Source: Corticimicrobacter sp040137905
Lineage (GTDB): Bacteria > Pseudomonadota > Gammaproteobacteria > Burkholderiales > Burkholderiaceae_B
NCBI RefSeq assembly: GCF_040137905.1
Contig: NZ_JBEFDG010000038.1
Span: 1 to 42,071 of the forward strand
Reading direction: 5' to 3'
DNA: 42,071 bases
The stretch's first letter is position 1. Each line of letters opens with the position of its first letter. A program made the position numbers and the translations under genes. Below the pieces are notes generated by a model. It was given only the letters and a program-made list of their open reading frames with translations, ran no database searches and was not told the origin of the DNA. Shown one piece after another: positions 8,315 to 17,082 of this stretch.

Positions 8315-8869
8315 TCATGGCAAAAGATCGCGGCGGCTGACCGCTTCCTGCAAGCTCAGCCCGGGTGCCAGCACTTCCTTCCCTGCCCGATCGATCACTC
8401 CCCAGGTATCTCCCACCAGCGCCCTGTGTTCGTCGGCACCAGTGGATTCCACGCAATCCGCACACACCAGCGCACGGCCGTCCTGAAACGGCATGCCCCA
8501 GGCATACGGCAAATCCAGAATTCGCTGCAGACTGCGATCGTAATATGCCACGCCCTTTGTGCCCGGCCCGCGTGTCAGTCCTTCCGAGAAGGGATCGGCA
8601 CCATTATCGAAGGTCAGAACCTCCTGCATATGGCCATCCGGCCGTACCCAATGCCAGCGTCGATTCACATGTACCTGAGCCAGACCACCCTCTGCTCCAT
8701 CAAACTGCAGATCGGCCAAAACGCCGGCGTTCAATACAGGCTGCCCATTTTCCAAAGATGCGCAGGCCTGCACCTGGTGTAATTCCTGCTGCGATTTTGA
8801 AAGGTACGTGCAGGGCAGATCCGCTGCCGGCGTGACCAGCGAAGCCAGCAAGGCCAATATCGTCACCAT
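8315..8869 (-). CDS. Exported protein with WG-repeat-like sequence
   Basis: The product (184 residues) starts with a short hydrophobic signal-like sequence (MVTILALLASLVTPAADLPC). A region resembling WG/KWG repeats follows: tryptophans in a V-x-R-R-W-H-W-V-R-P-D-G pattern near residue 70, and GDTWGVIDRAGKEVLAPG near the C-terminus. WG repeats are beta-hairpin units of unknown function found in secreted and envelope proteins. The start is strongly supported by an AGGAGG ribosome binding site six bases upstream. It is the last gene of a minus-strand group with the two-TM protein and the Rap1a-like protein. Three cysteines outside the leader (CADC and one earlier) could form disulphides. Confidence 0.65.
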   Translation of the reverse strand: MVTILALLASLVTPAADLPCTYLSKSQQELHQVQACASLENGQPVLNAGVLADLQFDGAEGGLAQVHVNRRWHWVRPDGHMQEVLTFDNGADPFSEGLTRGPGTKGVAYYDRSLQRILDLPYAWGMPFQDGRALVCADCVESTGADEHRALVGDTWGVIDRAGKEVLAPGLSLQEAVSRRDLLP

Positions 8870-8925
8870 GGAAACCTCCTCTTTTCTACGTTTTACGATC
8901 CGGACTTAACCTCATCAAACCGGGC

Positions 8926-9621
8926 TCATGGAGCCGGAGCGGCAATCGCCTCCAGCTTTTTTTCATACTGTTCACGATCCGAAGCCGACAGCACTTCACC
9001 GTACGCGGCCAGGAAATCCTGCAATGCCTGTCGATACTCCTGTGCAAACATGGCATTGTCAGGGCTGGCATCATGCAGATTGCGCGCGCGCTCGACAGGA
9101 CGACGTGCATCATTCAGCAACCATCGTTTGCCATAGGCTGACTCGTCGCTCATGATCACGATGTTGCGCGGAAAGCCGGGCACATACTTGACGACGAATG
9201 GGTCATTGAGCGCCGGGATCAGGATCAGGTTACGAGGTGGCCAGATGGATGCACTCATGTCGTCGAACTGCGCGACCACATCCCTTCCGTCAGCCATACG
9301 CACCAGCACATCATATTCATTGACCCGCTGTTCATTGAGCAGCCATCCGGCATCACGCTTGTCCACGATAATCGCCGTACCGGGTGTGCCGAACCAGTTC
9401 AGGAAACCTGCATTGACCCACTGACCTGTGAAAATATTGATCATGGCCAGCGTGAAGACCATTGGAATCAGGAAATATCCCCAGCGCTTGCCTCGGTAAA
9501 TATGCAGCAGCACCGCAAAAACCAGGCATGCCAATGGCAGGGCAAACATCAGCAGCAACCGATGCTGTGCGAGTATGTACATGCAGACAGACAAAAACGA
9601 CACGCCGCTCAACCCCTGCAT
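8926..9621 (-). CDS. Two-TM membrane protein with a large extracytoplasmic domain, unknown function
   Basis: The 231-residue product has two hydrophobic segments near the N-terminus (LLLMFALPLACLVFAVLL, about residues 22-40, and FLIPMVFTLAMINIF, about 50-64). A soluble domain with KRDAGWLLNEQRVNEYDVLV and a helical, charged C-terminus follow. I do not recognise the family. The ATG at 9621 overlaps the end of the upstream Rap1a-like gene by 13 bases and has no ribosome binding site of its own, which suggests translational coupling. A second ATG at 9582 is possible. The coupling implies the two products act together, probably in the envelope. Confidence 0.65.
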   Translation of the reverse strand: MQGLSGVSFLSVCMYILAQHRLLLMFALPLACLVFAVLLHIYRGKRWGYFLIPMVFTLAMINIFTGQWVNAGFLNWFGTPGTAIIVDKRDAGWLLNEQRVNEYDVLVRMADGRDVVAQFDDMSASIWPPRNLILIPALNDPFVVKYVPGFPRNIVIMSDESAYGKRWLLNDARRPVERARNLHDASPDNAMFAQEYRQALQDFLAAYGEVLSASDREQYEKKLEAIAAPAP

Positions 9622-9986
9622 GGAAAACGCTGGGCCAGCACGGCACTGACGGCAGGTGCCGCACGCTGGGACAGGGCTTCGCCCTGCAACTCCCGCAATT
9701 GACCATAGACTGCATCACGCAGCGTATCGATCTTGAATTGCCGATAGTCGCACCAGACCGTCCCTTCGGTCTGATCAAAAATACCCAGGAGATACATGTC
9801 AATGGCATCGCTGCGCGATTGCGACGGTTCTGCCATCTCGGCCAGAAGCTGGCCCACAGTGATACGGGTCGTGTTGGGCGTCACTGGCAGTTGCTGTGCC
9901 TGCGCCTGCATGAGATATCCCTGGCCCAGCAACAGCGACAGCATCGCAGGCCAAAGGCAACGCCGTGCAACAGCAGACATGGACAT
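9609..9986 (-). CDS. Rap1a/Tai-like periplasmic immunity protein
   Basis: The product (125 residues) has a signal peptide (ARRCLWPAMLSLLLGQGYLMQAQA) and a mature part with the pattern seen in the Rap1a/Tai family. That pattern is a helix ending in MYLLGIFD, then WCDYR, then a helical stretch leading to a terminal VLAQRFPC. The two cysteines (in WCDYR and RFPC) would form the conserved disulphide. Rap1a and Tai proteins neutralise amidase effectors of type VI secretion systems in the periplasm. The start at 9986 is chosen because AGGAA precedes it by six bases. No cognate effector gene or T6SS component is present in the window, so the role here is inferred from family pattern only. Confidence 0.6.
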   Translation of the reverse strand: MSMSAVARRCLWPAMLSLLLGQGYLMQAQAQQLPVTPNTTRITVGQLLAEMAEPSQSRSDAIDMYLLGIFDQTEGTVWCDYRQFKIDTLRDAVYGQLRELQGEALSQRAAPAVSAVLAQRFPCRG

Positions 9987-10114
9987 GGCAGTTCCTGAAA
10001 AGAATGGAAACTGCCAGAGTTTACCGGACACCTTCGAGTGTCAAATGCTTTTCAATCAGGATTTACGCCCTGAAACAGGGCATAACAGTTGATTGTCACA
10101 AGGTGCAGCAGGCA

Positions 10115-10912
10115 TCAAAAATTGCCCTCTGCCTTATCTGCTGCCAGCAGCCAGGCAGATAACAGTGAATGATCGCAATCAGCTTGCAGTTTTTTAAGAA
10201 TCTCGCGCGCCACCGCGATGGAAGTACCTGATGCCTGCAATGCCATCCATTGTTCGGCAGGTGTCCGAGGTACAGTTGCCGGCTCATCCATCCGCTCCGC
10301 CAACTCGGCAGCAAACAGGAAATCCCGCTCGTAGGGACATGCCGGTTGCGATGCCACAGAAACCGGGAAATGCCCGGTGTAGCTGTCTATCCCCTGATAC
10401 TCGTAGCAGGCCAGCGGCCAGTCGGGAACAAAGCCTGGAACCTTTCCGACCAGGCCCTCTTCCAATATGCCCGTGAACTCGGCGGCAGCCCTGATATGGG
10501 CAAGATGGTCAGCCGACCCCGATACGCGCAGCAGATTGACGGCGGCTGGATCAAGCTGGATATCCTCATGACTGCTGATCGAGGATTCGAGTGCAATCAG
10601 ATCCAGGAACTGCACCTCGTTGCGCGCCACTTCGACCACATAGCCCTCTTCGAGCATCAACCGCACGAACGTGAGCGGCCGCTCGGGATGCAACGGATGC
10701 AGCAGCGCGCCATAGGCTTCCATGCCATGTCGATATTTGAGCAACGGGATGAAGCACGGTGGCCAGGGGTGTGCACGTTCCTGGTTCCAGAAGGAAGAGA
10801 ACAGTGCATTCTCGAAGCCAGGCTCACCAAGGAAAGCCTGGACAAACGACGTCGAGATTCCAGTCGCGCGCAAGCTGGCAACATAGGCTGGGCGGGCTAG
10901 GCGTGCATGCAT
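10115..10912 (-). CDS. Hypothetical protein, about 265 residues
   Basis: This is a soluble protein that I do not recognise. From the ATG at 10912 it reads MHARLARPAYVASLRATG. It contains CFIPLLKYRHGMEAYGALL, a segment LEEGYVVEVARNEVQFLDLI, and an alanine-rich helical C-terminus. The middle (a strand-rich stretch followed by a length of acidic helix) loosely resembles SMI1/KNR4 (SUKH) immunity proteins, but this is a guess. The start is uncertain: an upstream in-frame ATG at 10990 also exists and no strong ribosome binding site marks either. It heads the minus-strand group that includes the Rap1a-like gene. Confidence 0.55.
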   Translation of the reverse strand: MHARLARPAYVASLRATGISTSFVQAFLGEPGFENALFSSFWNQERAHPWPPCFIPLLKYRHGMEAYGALLHPLHPERPLTFVRLMLEEGYVVEVARNEVQFLDLIALESSISSHEDIQLDPAAVNLLRVSGSADHLAHIRAAAEFTGILEEGLVGKVPGFVPDWPLACYEYQGIDSYTGHFPVSVASQPACPYERDFLFAAELAERMDEPATVPRTPAEQWMALQASGTSIAVAREILKKLQADCDHSLLSAWLLAADKAEGNF

Positions 10913-11050
10913 GTCGACATACCGAAAAGTGATGTAGATACAGACGGGCGGCTGGCTATCATAGACCAAACCTGCAACTGGCAGATACATGCGATATGCC
11001 AGCCATCACGCGGCGATTTCTTTTGCAGTCATGGCAGCAGTGTCCATAAT

Positions 11051-11078
11051 TTGTCATCAAAACGCAGTACAGTATTAT
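11051..11078 (+). promoter_or_regulatory. Candidate sigma-70 promoter of the chemoreceptor gene
   Basis: A -35-like TTGTCA (11051-11056) is separated by 16 bases from a -10-like TATTAT (11073-11078), about 55 bases upstream of the chemoreceptor ATG. No flagellar sigma-28 signature is evident. The assignment is by consensus only. Confidence 0.4.
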
Positions 11079-11132
11079 TTTGTATCATTTTCACATGATC
11101 ACGAAAGCAATACACATATCCACTTGGGCATC

Positions 11133-12989
11133 ATGAAACTCTCCCTGCGCACTCGCCTTATCGTTCTCAGCATCGTGGTCGTCACGGTTGCCATGCTGGC
11201 CCTGACCACGGCCAATTTCCTGACTGTACAGCGGCACGTCATCGCCACCGTGGATGCGCAAAGCCAGCAGTTGGCCGCCACCCAGGCCAACACGCTGGCT
11301 GAATGGGTCGCAGACAAACGCTTGCTGACACACTCACTGGCACAGGCCATCGATCTGCCCAAACCACAGGCACAGGCCATCGTTCAGGCGCTGCGCGACG
11401 GGGGTGGTTTTTCCGATGCCTACATCGGCTATGCCGACAGGCGCATCGTGTTCCTTCGCGAAATGCCTGCAAGCTATGCCGCCACAGAACGCCCCTGGTA
11501 CACACAGGCCGTGCAGGCTGGCCAACCCATCCTGACTGCGCCCTATATGTTTGCGACGGAAAAGAAACTGGGCGTGACCTTTGCCGAGCCGGTCGGCCCG
11601 GCCGGCAACCCAGTCGCTGTCGTAGGTGCAGACGTACTCTTGACCTCCGTGGTGCGCACCGTCAATGCCATCAAACCCACCCCAGGCAGCTTCGCTTTCC
11701 TGGCAGATCGCCAGGGCTTGATTCTGGCCCATGCCGATGCAGCACTGACACTCAAGCCGGCATCCACCCTGTCGGCCTCCCTGACCCCTGCCCTCATCCA
11801 GGAAGCCAGCCAATCGGATGCGGACATCCAGGTCAGCATCGACAACACCGACTACATGCTCTACAGCCATGCAATCGCAGGCACCGACTGGCAACTGGTC
11901 ATCGCCGTCAATCGCAGCCAGGCACTGGCATCAATCGGCACGCTGCTCAAGGTATCCGCCCTGACCGTCGTGATCGCACTGGCACTGGCGATTGCGCTGC
12001 TGGGCTGGGTCATCACCCGGGCACTGCAACGCCTGAATCAGGTACGCGATGCGCTTGATGACATCGCCCAGGGCGACGGCGACCTGAGTCGCCGCCTTGA
12101 CGCCAGCGGCCATGACGAACTCGCCAGCATCGCCGGAGCCTTCAACCGTTTTACCGGCAAGATCGCCGCTGCGTTGCGCGATATCCGCAGCACCAGCCAC
12201 TCGGTCCGGCTGTCTGCCGCTGAAATTGCCCAGGGAAATCTGTCCCTGTCGAACCGCACCGAGGCTCAGGCCTCTTCGCTGGAGCAGACCTCGGCAGCGA
12301 TGGAAGAACTCACCGCCACCGTGCGCCAGAATGCCGACAATGCCCGCAGCGCCGACTCTCTGGCCTCCCAGGCCGCCGAGGCAGCAGCTTCGGGCGGTGC
12401 CACCGTGCACAAGGTGGTGGAAACCATGCAGGCCATCGACAGCTCATCCAGCCGCGTAGCCGACATTGTCGGGGTCATCGACGGCATTGCGTTCCAGACC
12501 AACATTCTGGCGCTCAATGCTGCGGTCGAAGCCGCACGTGCCGGTGATCAGGGACGCGGCTTTGCCGTGGTCGCAACCGAAGTGCGGGCACTGGCCCAGC
12601 GCAGCGCCTCGGCAGCCAAGGAAATCAAGACACTCATCGAGGAATCCGTCGAACGGGTTCGAGCCGGCAGCGCCCTGGTCAGTGAAGCGGGCCAGCAGAT
12701 CGACGGTCTGGTTACCGGCGTGGAACGGGTGCGTACCATCGTGGGCGAAATCAGCGTCGCCAGCCAGGAGCAGACCCAGGGCATCTCAGAAGTGGCGCTG
12801 GCCGTCTCGCAAATGGACCAGGCTACCCAGCAGAATGCCGCACAGGTCGAGGAAGTGACTGCTGCTGCCCAATCGCTCAGCGAAGAGGCCAGCCAGCTCG
12901 ATGAGGTGGTGGCACGCTTTACGCTGGATGCGCAGGAGGACGGGCATCGGCATGTGTTTCGTGGTGAAGCCAGCGTAACGAATGCCTGA
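11133..12989 (+). CDS. Methyl-accepting chemotaxis protein with Cache-type sensor
   Basis: This is a transmembrane chemoreceptor of 618 residues. A first TM segment (LIVLSIVVVTVAMLALTTANF, about residues 9-30) precedes a periplasmic dCache-like ligand domain (about 35-280, with RPWYTQAVQAGQPILTAPY typical of the family). A second TM follows (VSALTVVIALALAIALLGWVI, about 272-295), then a HAMP domain, and then the long cytoplasmic coiled coil. The conserved hairpin tip is present (VEAARAGDQGRGFAVVATEV). No CheR-docking pentapeptide is visible at the C-terminus (GEASVTNA). The ATG at 11133 gives the expected N-terminus MKLSLRTRL. The gene stands alone among accessory genes, and its ligand cannot be inferred. 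Confidence 0.93.
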   Translation: MKLSLRTRLIVLSIVVVTVAMLALTTANFLTVQRHVIATVDAQSQQLAATQANTLAEWVADKRLLTHSLAQAIDLPKPQAQAIVQALRDGGGFSDAYIGYADRRIVFLREMPASYAATERPWYTQAVQAGQPILTAPYMFATEKKLGVTFAEPVGPAGNPVAVVGADVLLTSVVRTVNAIKPTPGSFAFLADRQGLILAHADAALTLKPASTLSASLTPALIQEASQSDADIQVSIDNTDYMLYSHAIAGTDWQLVIAVNRSQALASIGTLLKVSALTVVIALALAIALLGWVITRALQRLNQVRDALDDIAQGDGDLSRRLDASGHDELASIAGAFNRFTGKIAAALRDIRSTSHSVRLSAAEIAQGNLSLSNRTEAQASSLEQTSAAMEELTATVRQNADNARSADSLASQAAEAAASGGATVHKVVETMQAIDSSSSRVADIVGVIDGIAFQTNILALNAAVEAARAGDQGRGFAVVATEVRALAQRSASAAKEIKTLIEESVERVRAGSALVSEAGQQIDGLVTGVERVRTIVGEISVASQEQTQGISEVALAVSQMDQATQQNAAQVEEVTAAAQSLSEEASQLDEVVARFTLDAQEDGHRHVFRGEASVTNA

Positions 12990-13090
12990 GGCCGGCATGG
13001 CCCAAGGCAGATCCATGCTGCTGCAATTGCTGCGCGAAGGCTGATTGCGGCAACGGTCGAAGAGCCAAAGAGCGCGGTTTGGAATGTGTT

Positions 13091-13486
13091 TCAGCCGCCT
13101 TGGCACATACTTCTTTCCGCTGCCCAGTCCCTTATCCTGAAGCGCAAGTTCAGATTTCCCAGGAATGTCAGCACTTCGTTTTCCTGTATGCCAGCATCGT
13201 AGTCAAAGTCCTCCAGCGCAAAGATATATGTAATCTGCGCGGGCCTCATGCGTTTTTCACATGCGGCCAGGACATCTTCCACCATGTACTCGAAGCCGGC
13301 CATATTTCCCTCTGGCAGCCAAAGGGAAACAGCATGATCTTCATCCACGAAGCGGTTCCGTATCCTGAAATCTTTCTCGAATCCGGAGCCGCCCTTTTTC
13401 TTGATGAAATTCGCCCTGATCCTGTCAAACGAATTTTCTGTCGATACCCATACTGCGTGTCTCGACTCAATTGTTTTATAGATCAC
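13091..13486 (-). CDS. Imm22-like immunity protein, orphan
   Basis: The product (about 131 residues) starts at a GTG at 13486, eight bases after the glnB stop. It contains HAVWVSTENSFDRI, then KKKGGSGFEKDFRI, FVDEDHAVSLWLPEG, and an acidic C-terminal part (TYIFALEDFDYDAGIQE). The opening WVST-x-N-S-F-D pattern, the D-F-x-I strand and the acidic DED motif resemble the Imm22 (DUF4284-like) family of polymorphic-toxin immunity proteins. The start lacks a strong ribosome binding site and may depend on coupling to glnB. No toxin gene is adjacent. Alternative: an uncharacterised accessory protein. Confidence 0.5.
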   Translation of the reverse strand: MIYKTIESRHAVWVSTENSFDRIRANFIKKKGGSGFEKDFRIRNRFVDEDHAVSLWLPEGNMAGFEYMVEDVLAACEKRMRPAQITYIFALEDFDYDAGIQENEVLTFLGNLNLRFRIRDWAAERSMCQGG

Positions 13487-13493
13487 TGCTGTA

Positions 13494-13832
13494 TCAGAGC
13501 GCGTCGTCGCCGCTCTCGCCGGTACGGATGCGGATCGCCTGCTCCACTGGCGTGACAAAGATCTTGCCGTCGCCGATCTTGCCCGTGCGGGCCGCACGCA
13601 ACACGGCTTCGATGGCACCATCGACCATGCTGTCGGGAATGACCACGTCCACGCGAATCTTGGGCAGAAAATCGACCACATACTCGGCACCGCGATAGAG
13701 CTCGGTATGGCCTTTCTGCCGGCCAAAGCCCTTGACCTCGGTCACGGTCAGACCCATGATGCCGACCTCCGACAGGGCCTCGCGGACTTCGTCGAGTTTG
13801 AAGGGCTTGATGATGGCGGTCAGCTGTTTCAT
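13494..13832 (-). CDS. glnB: Nitrogen regulatory protein P-II
   Basis: PII senses 2-oxoglutarate and ATP/ADP and controls glutamine synthetase adenylylation, NtrB and other targets. The 112-residue product has the classic start MKQLTAIIKPFKLDEVREAL and the T-loop with the uridylylated tyrosine at about residue 51 (YRGAEYVVDFLPK). It also has the second signature TGKIGDGKIFV and the C-terminal GESGDDAL. It lies 66 bases downstream of nadE on the same strand, an order common in betaproteobacteria, and is probably co-transcribed with it. NAD synthetase of the glutamine-dependent type is a reported PII target in some bacteria, which makes the pairing functionally plausible. Confidence 0.97.
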   Translation of the reverse strand: MKQLTAIIKPFKLDEVREALSEVGIMGLTVTEVKGFGRQKGHTELYRGAEYVVDFLPKIRVDVVIPDSMVDGAIEAVLRAARTGKIGDGKIFVTPVEQAIRIRTGESGDDAL

Positions 13833-13875
13833 TGATGCTCGCTTGTCTCTGGAAATGAATATCTTATTTTGACAC

Positions 13876-13900
13876 GATCAGGGCCGGGATGGCCCCGATC
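13876..13900 (-). other. Stem-loop between nadE and glnB
   Basis: An imperfect palindrome (GATCAGGGCC, five-base loop, GGCCCCGATC) spans the nadE stop. It lacks a run of T on the minus strand, so it is not a convincing terminator. It could attenuate or stabilise the nadE-glnB transcript. Confidence 0.35.
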
Positions 13901-15695
13901 AGCCCTGGCCATTATCGCGGAAGCGGTTGGTGATCGGGTAACGCCAGTCGCGACCGAAGGCGCGTGGCGTGATGCGCGGTCCCGGCGGGGACTGGCGGCG
14001 CTTGTATTCGTTCAGGTGCAGCAACCGGGTAAAGCGGTCGATATCGGCCTGGACATAACCGGCCTTGCGCAGGTCGTCCACCGAGGCGTCCTGCTCCATG
14101 TAGCGGGCAATCATGCCATCCAGCACCTCGTAGGGCGGCAGGCTGTCCTGGTCGGTCTGTCCCGGGCGCAGTTCGGCCGAAGGCGCACGCGTGAGGATGT
14201 TCTCCGGGATCGGCGGCGGGCCGTCGAGACCATTGCGCCACCACCCCAGGCTGTACACCAGGGTCTTGGGGACGTCCTTGAGCACGGCAAAACCCCCGGC
14301 CATGTCGCCATACAGCGTGCAGTAGCCGGTACTGAACTCGGACTTGTTGCCGGTGGTCAGCACCAGCCAGCCGGTCTTGTTGGACAGTGCCATCATCAGC
14401 ACGCCGCGTGAGCGTGCCTGGATGTTCTCTTCCGTGGCATCCTGGGTCAGGCCGGCAAACTCCGGGGCCAGCACTGACTCAAAGGCATCCATCATCGGCG
14501 CGATAGGCAACACGCCGTAGTGCACGCCCACCCGCCGTGCCATATCCTTGGCATCGTCCAGCGACATGTCCGAGGTATAGGGCGACGGCATCATGTAGGT
14601 ACGCACACGCTCCGGCCCCAGCGCATCCACCGCCAGCAGCAGCGTCAGCGCAGAGTCCATGCCTCCTGAAAACGCCAGCAGCACGCCCTTGAAGCCATTT
14701 TTCTCGACATAATCGCGCACGCCCAGCACCAGCGCCTGCCAGATTGCGGACAGTGCAACGCCGTTGTCATCGGGCCAGTATGCATCGGTCTTGCCGGAAG
14801 ACTGTTTTTCTGCGGCCTGACGGGTAGTGGTCGAATCAGCACGGTAGTCCGGCAGTTTTGAACCGGGTTGCAGCACGGCCACTGCCGTTGCGGCGGCAGC
14901 GGACCAGTCCTCGCCGTCCAGCGCCAGCACGCGGCCCCCCTGCACGTGCCCCTGCGCATCGAAATCCACCAGCCCCAGCGCCTCGCCGAATGCCGGCAGC
15001 ACCATATGCGGCGTGCCTGCAGCATCCTGCACGAACGAAGCACCATCGAAGACCAGTTCATCCTGCCCACCCACCAGGTTGACATAGACCAGCGGTACGC
15101 CCAGCGCCGCCACGGGTTGCATCACATGTTCGCGGCGTGCCTGCCAGTGGCCTGCATCGAAAGGCGAGGCATTGAGTGCCAGCAGAACCTGTGCGCCCTG
15201 CGCCACCGCCTGGCGCGGTGCGCCGCCCGCCCAGAGGTCTTCGCAGACGTTGACGCCAAAGCGCAGCTCCCCCACCTCGAACAGGCAGGCCTGTGTGCCG
15301 GCAGCAAAATAGCGCTGCTCATCGAATACGCCATAGTTGGGCAAGGCCTGTTTGCCATACCAGCCGGTACGCGCACCCTCGCGCAAGACGACAGCGGCAT
15401 TGAACAGCCTGTCGTCCACTCGCAACGGCGTACCCACCACCACGCTCAGATCGGGCAACCCTGCCAGATCGGCAGTCAATTGGGCCAGAACCGCCTCGCA
15501 ACGTCGCAGGAATTCCGGGCGCAGCAACAGATCCTCGGGGGGATAGCCGGTCAGTGCCAGTTCGGGGGTCAGCAATACCCGTGCGCCTGCCCCGTGGGCC
15601 TGCCGGGCAACCGCGAGAATACGGGCCGCATTGCCGGCCAGATCGCCCAATACCGGATTGATCTGCGCCAGCGCCACTGTGATGGCATGCGTCAT
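13899..15695 (-). CDS. nadE: Glutamine-dependent NAD+ synthetase (two-domain)
   Basis: This enzyme amidates deamido-NAD to NAD using glutamine. The 598-residue product has an N-terminal nitrilase-fold glutaminase domain with the Glu-Lys-Cys triad (Glu45 in LLTPELALTGYPPED, Lys115 in GKQALPNYGVFDE, Cys151 in VNVCEDLW). The C-terminal synthetase domain has the pyrophosphate loop SGGMDSAL, in which Met replaces the more common Ile or Val. LTTGNKSEFSTGYCTLYGD follows. Length and architecture fit the bacterial glutamine-dependent type. The start at 15695 overlaps the stop of the mechanosensitive channel gene in an ATGA, so the two are translationally coupled. Confidence 0.96.
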   Translation of the reverse strand: MTHAITVALAQINPVLGDLAGNAARILAVARQAHGAGARVLLTPELALTGYPPEDLLLRPEFLRRCEAVLAQLTADLAGLPDLSVVVGTPLRVDDRLFNAAVVLREGARTGWYGKQALPNYGVFDEQRYFAAGTQACLFEVGELRFGVNVCEDLWAGGAPRQAVAQGAQVLLALNASPFDAGHWQARREHVMQPVAALGVPLVYVNLVGGQDELVFDGASFVQDAAGTPHMVLPAFGEALGLVDFDAQGHVQGGRVLALDGEDWSAAAATAVAVLQPGSKLPDYRADSTTTRQAAEKQSSGKTDAYWPDDNGVALSAIWQALVLGVRDYVEKNGFKGVLLAFSGGMDSALTLLLAVDALGPERVRTYMMPSPYTSDMSLDDAKDMARRVGVHYGVLPIAPMMDAFESVLAPEFAGLTQDATEENIQARSRGVLMMALSNKTGWLVLTTGNKSEFSTGYCTLYGDMAGGFAVLKDVPKTLVYSLGWWRNGLDGPPPIPENILTRAPSAELRPGQTDQDSLPPYEVLDGMIARYMEQDASVDDLRKAGYVQADIDRFTRLLHLNEYKRRQSPPGPRITPRAFGRDWRYPITNRFRDNGQG

Positions 15696-17017
15696 GCCGG
15701 GTTCTCCTGTTCGTCATGCAGTGCGTGCCGCCACGCCTGCGATTGGGATATGCCATCCGCCATGCCGCGCATGTCATGCCCGGTCGGCGTCTGGTAGAGG
15801 CGCAGGCCCAGCTCGGGCAACAGCGCCAGGATGTGATCGAAGATATCGCCCTGGATGCGCTCGTAGTCGACCCAGGCCGTCAGCGCGGTAAAGCAGTAGA
15901 TTTCGACGGGTACGCCGTCGGACTGCGGCTCCATCATCCGCACCATGGTGATGACATCGTGATGCTTGATTTCCGGGTGGCGCTGCAGATAGGCCAGCAC
16001 ATAGGCCCGAAAAGTACCGATATTGGTCAGGCGCCGGCGGTTGGCCGGCACATGGGCGCGCTCGCCCAGCGTCAGGTTGGTCTGCTCGACCGCCCGGCGC
16101 TTGTCGCCCAGGTAGGATTCCAGCAGGCTGAAACGCTGCAGATCGTCGCATTCGGCATCAGTCAGGAAACGGATGCTGGTCGCATCGATGCGCACCGTGC
16201 GCTTGATGCGCCGCCCGCCCGACTCGAACATGTAGCGCCAATTGCGGTAGGGTTCAGAAAACAGCTTGTAGGTCGGGATGGTGGTGACGGTCTTGTCCCA
16301 GTTCTGCACCTTGACCGTATGCAGCGCGATATCGATGACGAAGCCATCGGCATTGGACTGCGGCATTTCGATCCAGTCGCCGATGCGCAGCATGTCGTTG
16401 CTGGTCAGTTGCGTGCTGGCCACCAGAGACAGCAGCGTATCCTTGAACACCAGCATCAGCACAGCCGAAATCGCACCCAGCCCCGACAGCATCAGGATCG
16501 GCGAGCGGTCGGTCAGCACCGAGATCACCAGTACCGCACCGACGCCCAGCAGCACGATCTTGCCCAGTTGCAGATAGCCCTTGATGGAACGCGTCTGCGC
16601 CCGGGTGGTGGCGGCGTAGGTTTCCTGCCAGGCGCTCAGGACCGTGCGCAGGGTCTTGATCACATAGATCCAGAACAGCGCCAGGCTGACGCGATGCAGC
16701 AGTGTTTCCAGTTGCGCGTAATGCGGCAGAAGAATGCTCATCACGGCAACGGCCAGCCAGCCGGCGGTAATGGCTGCATAGCGGTAGCTGCGGGCACGCC
16801 GGAAGGCGCGGTCCCAGTTGCGATGCCCTGCCAGGGTCAACAGCCGGTTTGCAACGGCAGACAGGATATAGGCACCTGCCACCCGGATCGTGAAAGACAC
16901 CAGCACGATCAGGCCGAGCGCCAGCAAAGCCTGCATCCAGTGGGCCTCGGGCAGGTGGGCGGTCAGCGACTGGATCCATGTTTCCAGCTCGACCATATTT
17001 GATTTCAGGGACTCCAT
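15692..17017 (-). CDS. ybdG: Mechanosensitive ion channel, YbdG type
   Basis: This is an inner-membrane channel of the MscS superfamily, YbdG/MscM branch (441 residues). Several TM segments occupy the first 200 residues (LLALGLIVLVSFTIRVAG, ITAGWLAVAVMSILLPHY, LALFWIYVI, LGVGAVLVISVL). The pore-lining helix lies near LSGLGAISAVLMLVFKDTL. The cytoplasmic domain follows, with RIGDWIEMPQ and the family-diagnostic TTIPTYKLFSEPYRNWRYMFESGGRRI. The protein probably releases small osmolytes on hypo-osmotic shock. The start at 17017 (MESLKSNMVEL) is used, and a second Met at residue 8 is possible. It diverges from argH across 65 bases and its stop overlaps the nadE start. Confidence 0.92.
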   Translation of the reverse strand: MESLKSNMVELETWIQSLTAHLPEAHWMQALLALGLIVLVSFTIRVAGAYILSAVANRLLTLAGHRNWDRAFRRARSYRYAAITAGWLAVAVMSILLPHYAQLETLLHRVSLALFWIYVIKTLRTVLSAWQETYAATTRAQTRSIKGYLQLGKIVLLGVGAVLVISVLTDRSPILMLSGLGAISAVLMLVFKDTLLSLVASTQLTSNDMLRIGDWIEMPQSNADGFVIDIALHTVKVQNWDKTVTTIPTYKLFSEPYRNWRYMFESGGRRIKRTVRIDATSIRFLTDAECDDLQRFSLLESYLGDKRRAVEQTNLTLGERAHVPANRRRLTNIGTFRAYVLAYLQRHPEIKHHDVITMVRMMEPQSDGVPVEIYCFTALTAWVDYERIQGDIFDHILALLPELGLRLYQTPTGHDMRGMADGISQSQAWRHALHDEQENPA

Positions 17018-17082
17018 GCAGCCAACCGTATTAGAATCGTGGTTTCGCGAATCGCGCCATTTTAATTGCTATCCATCCCCGC

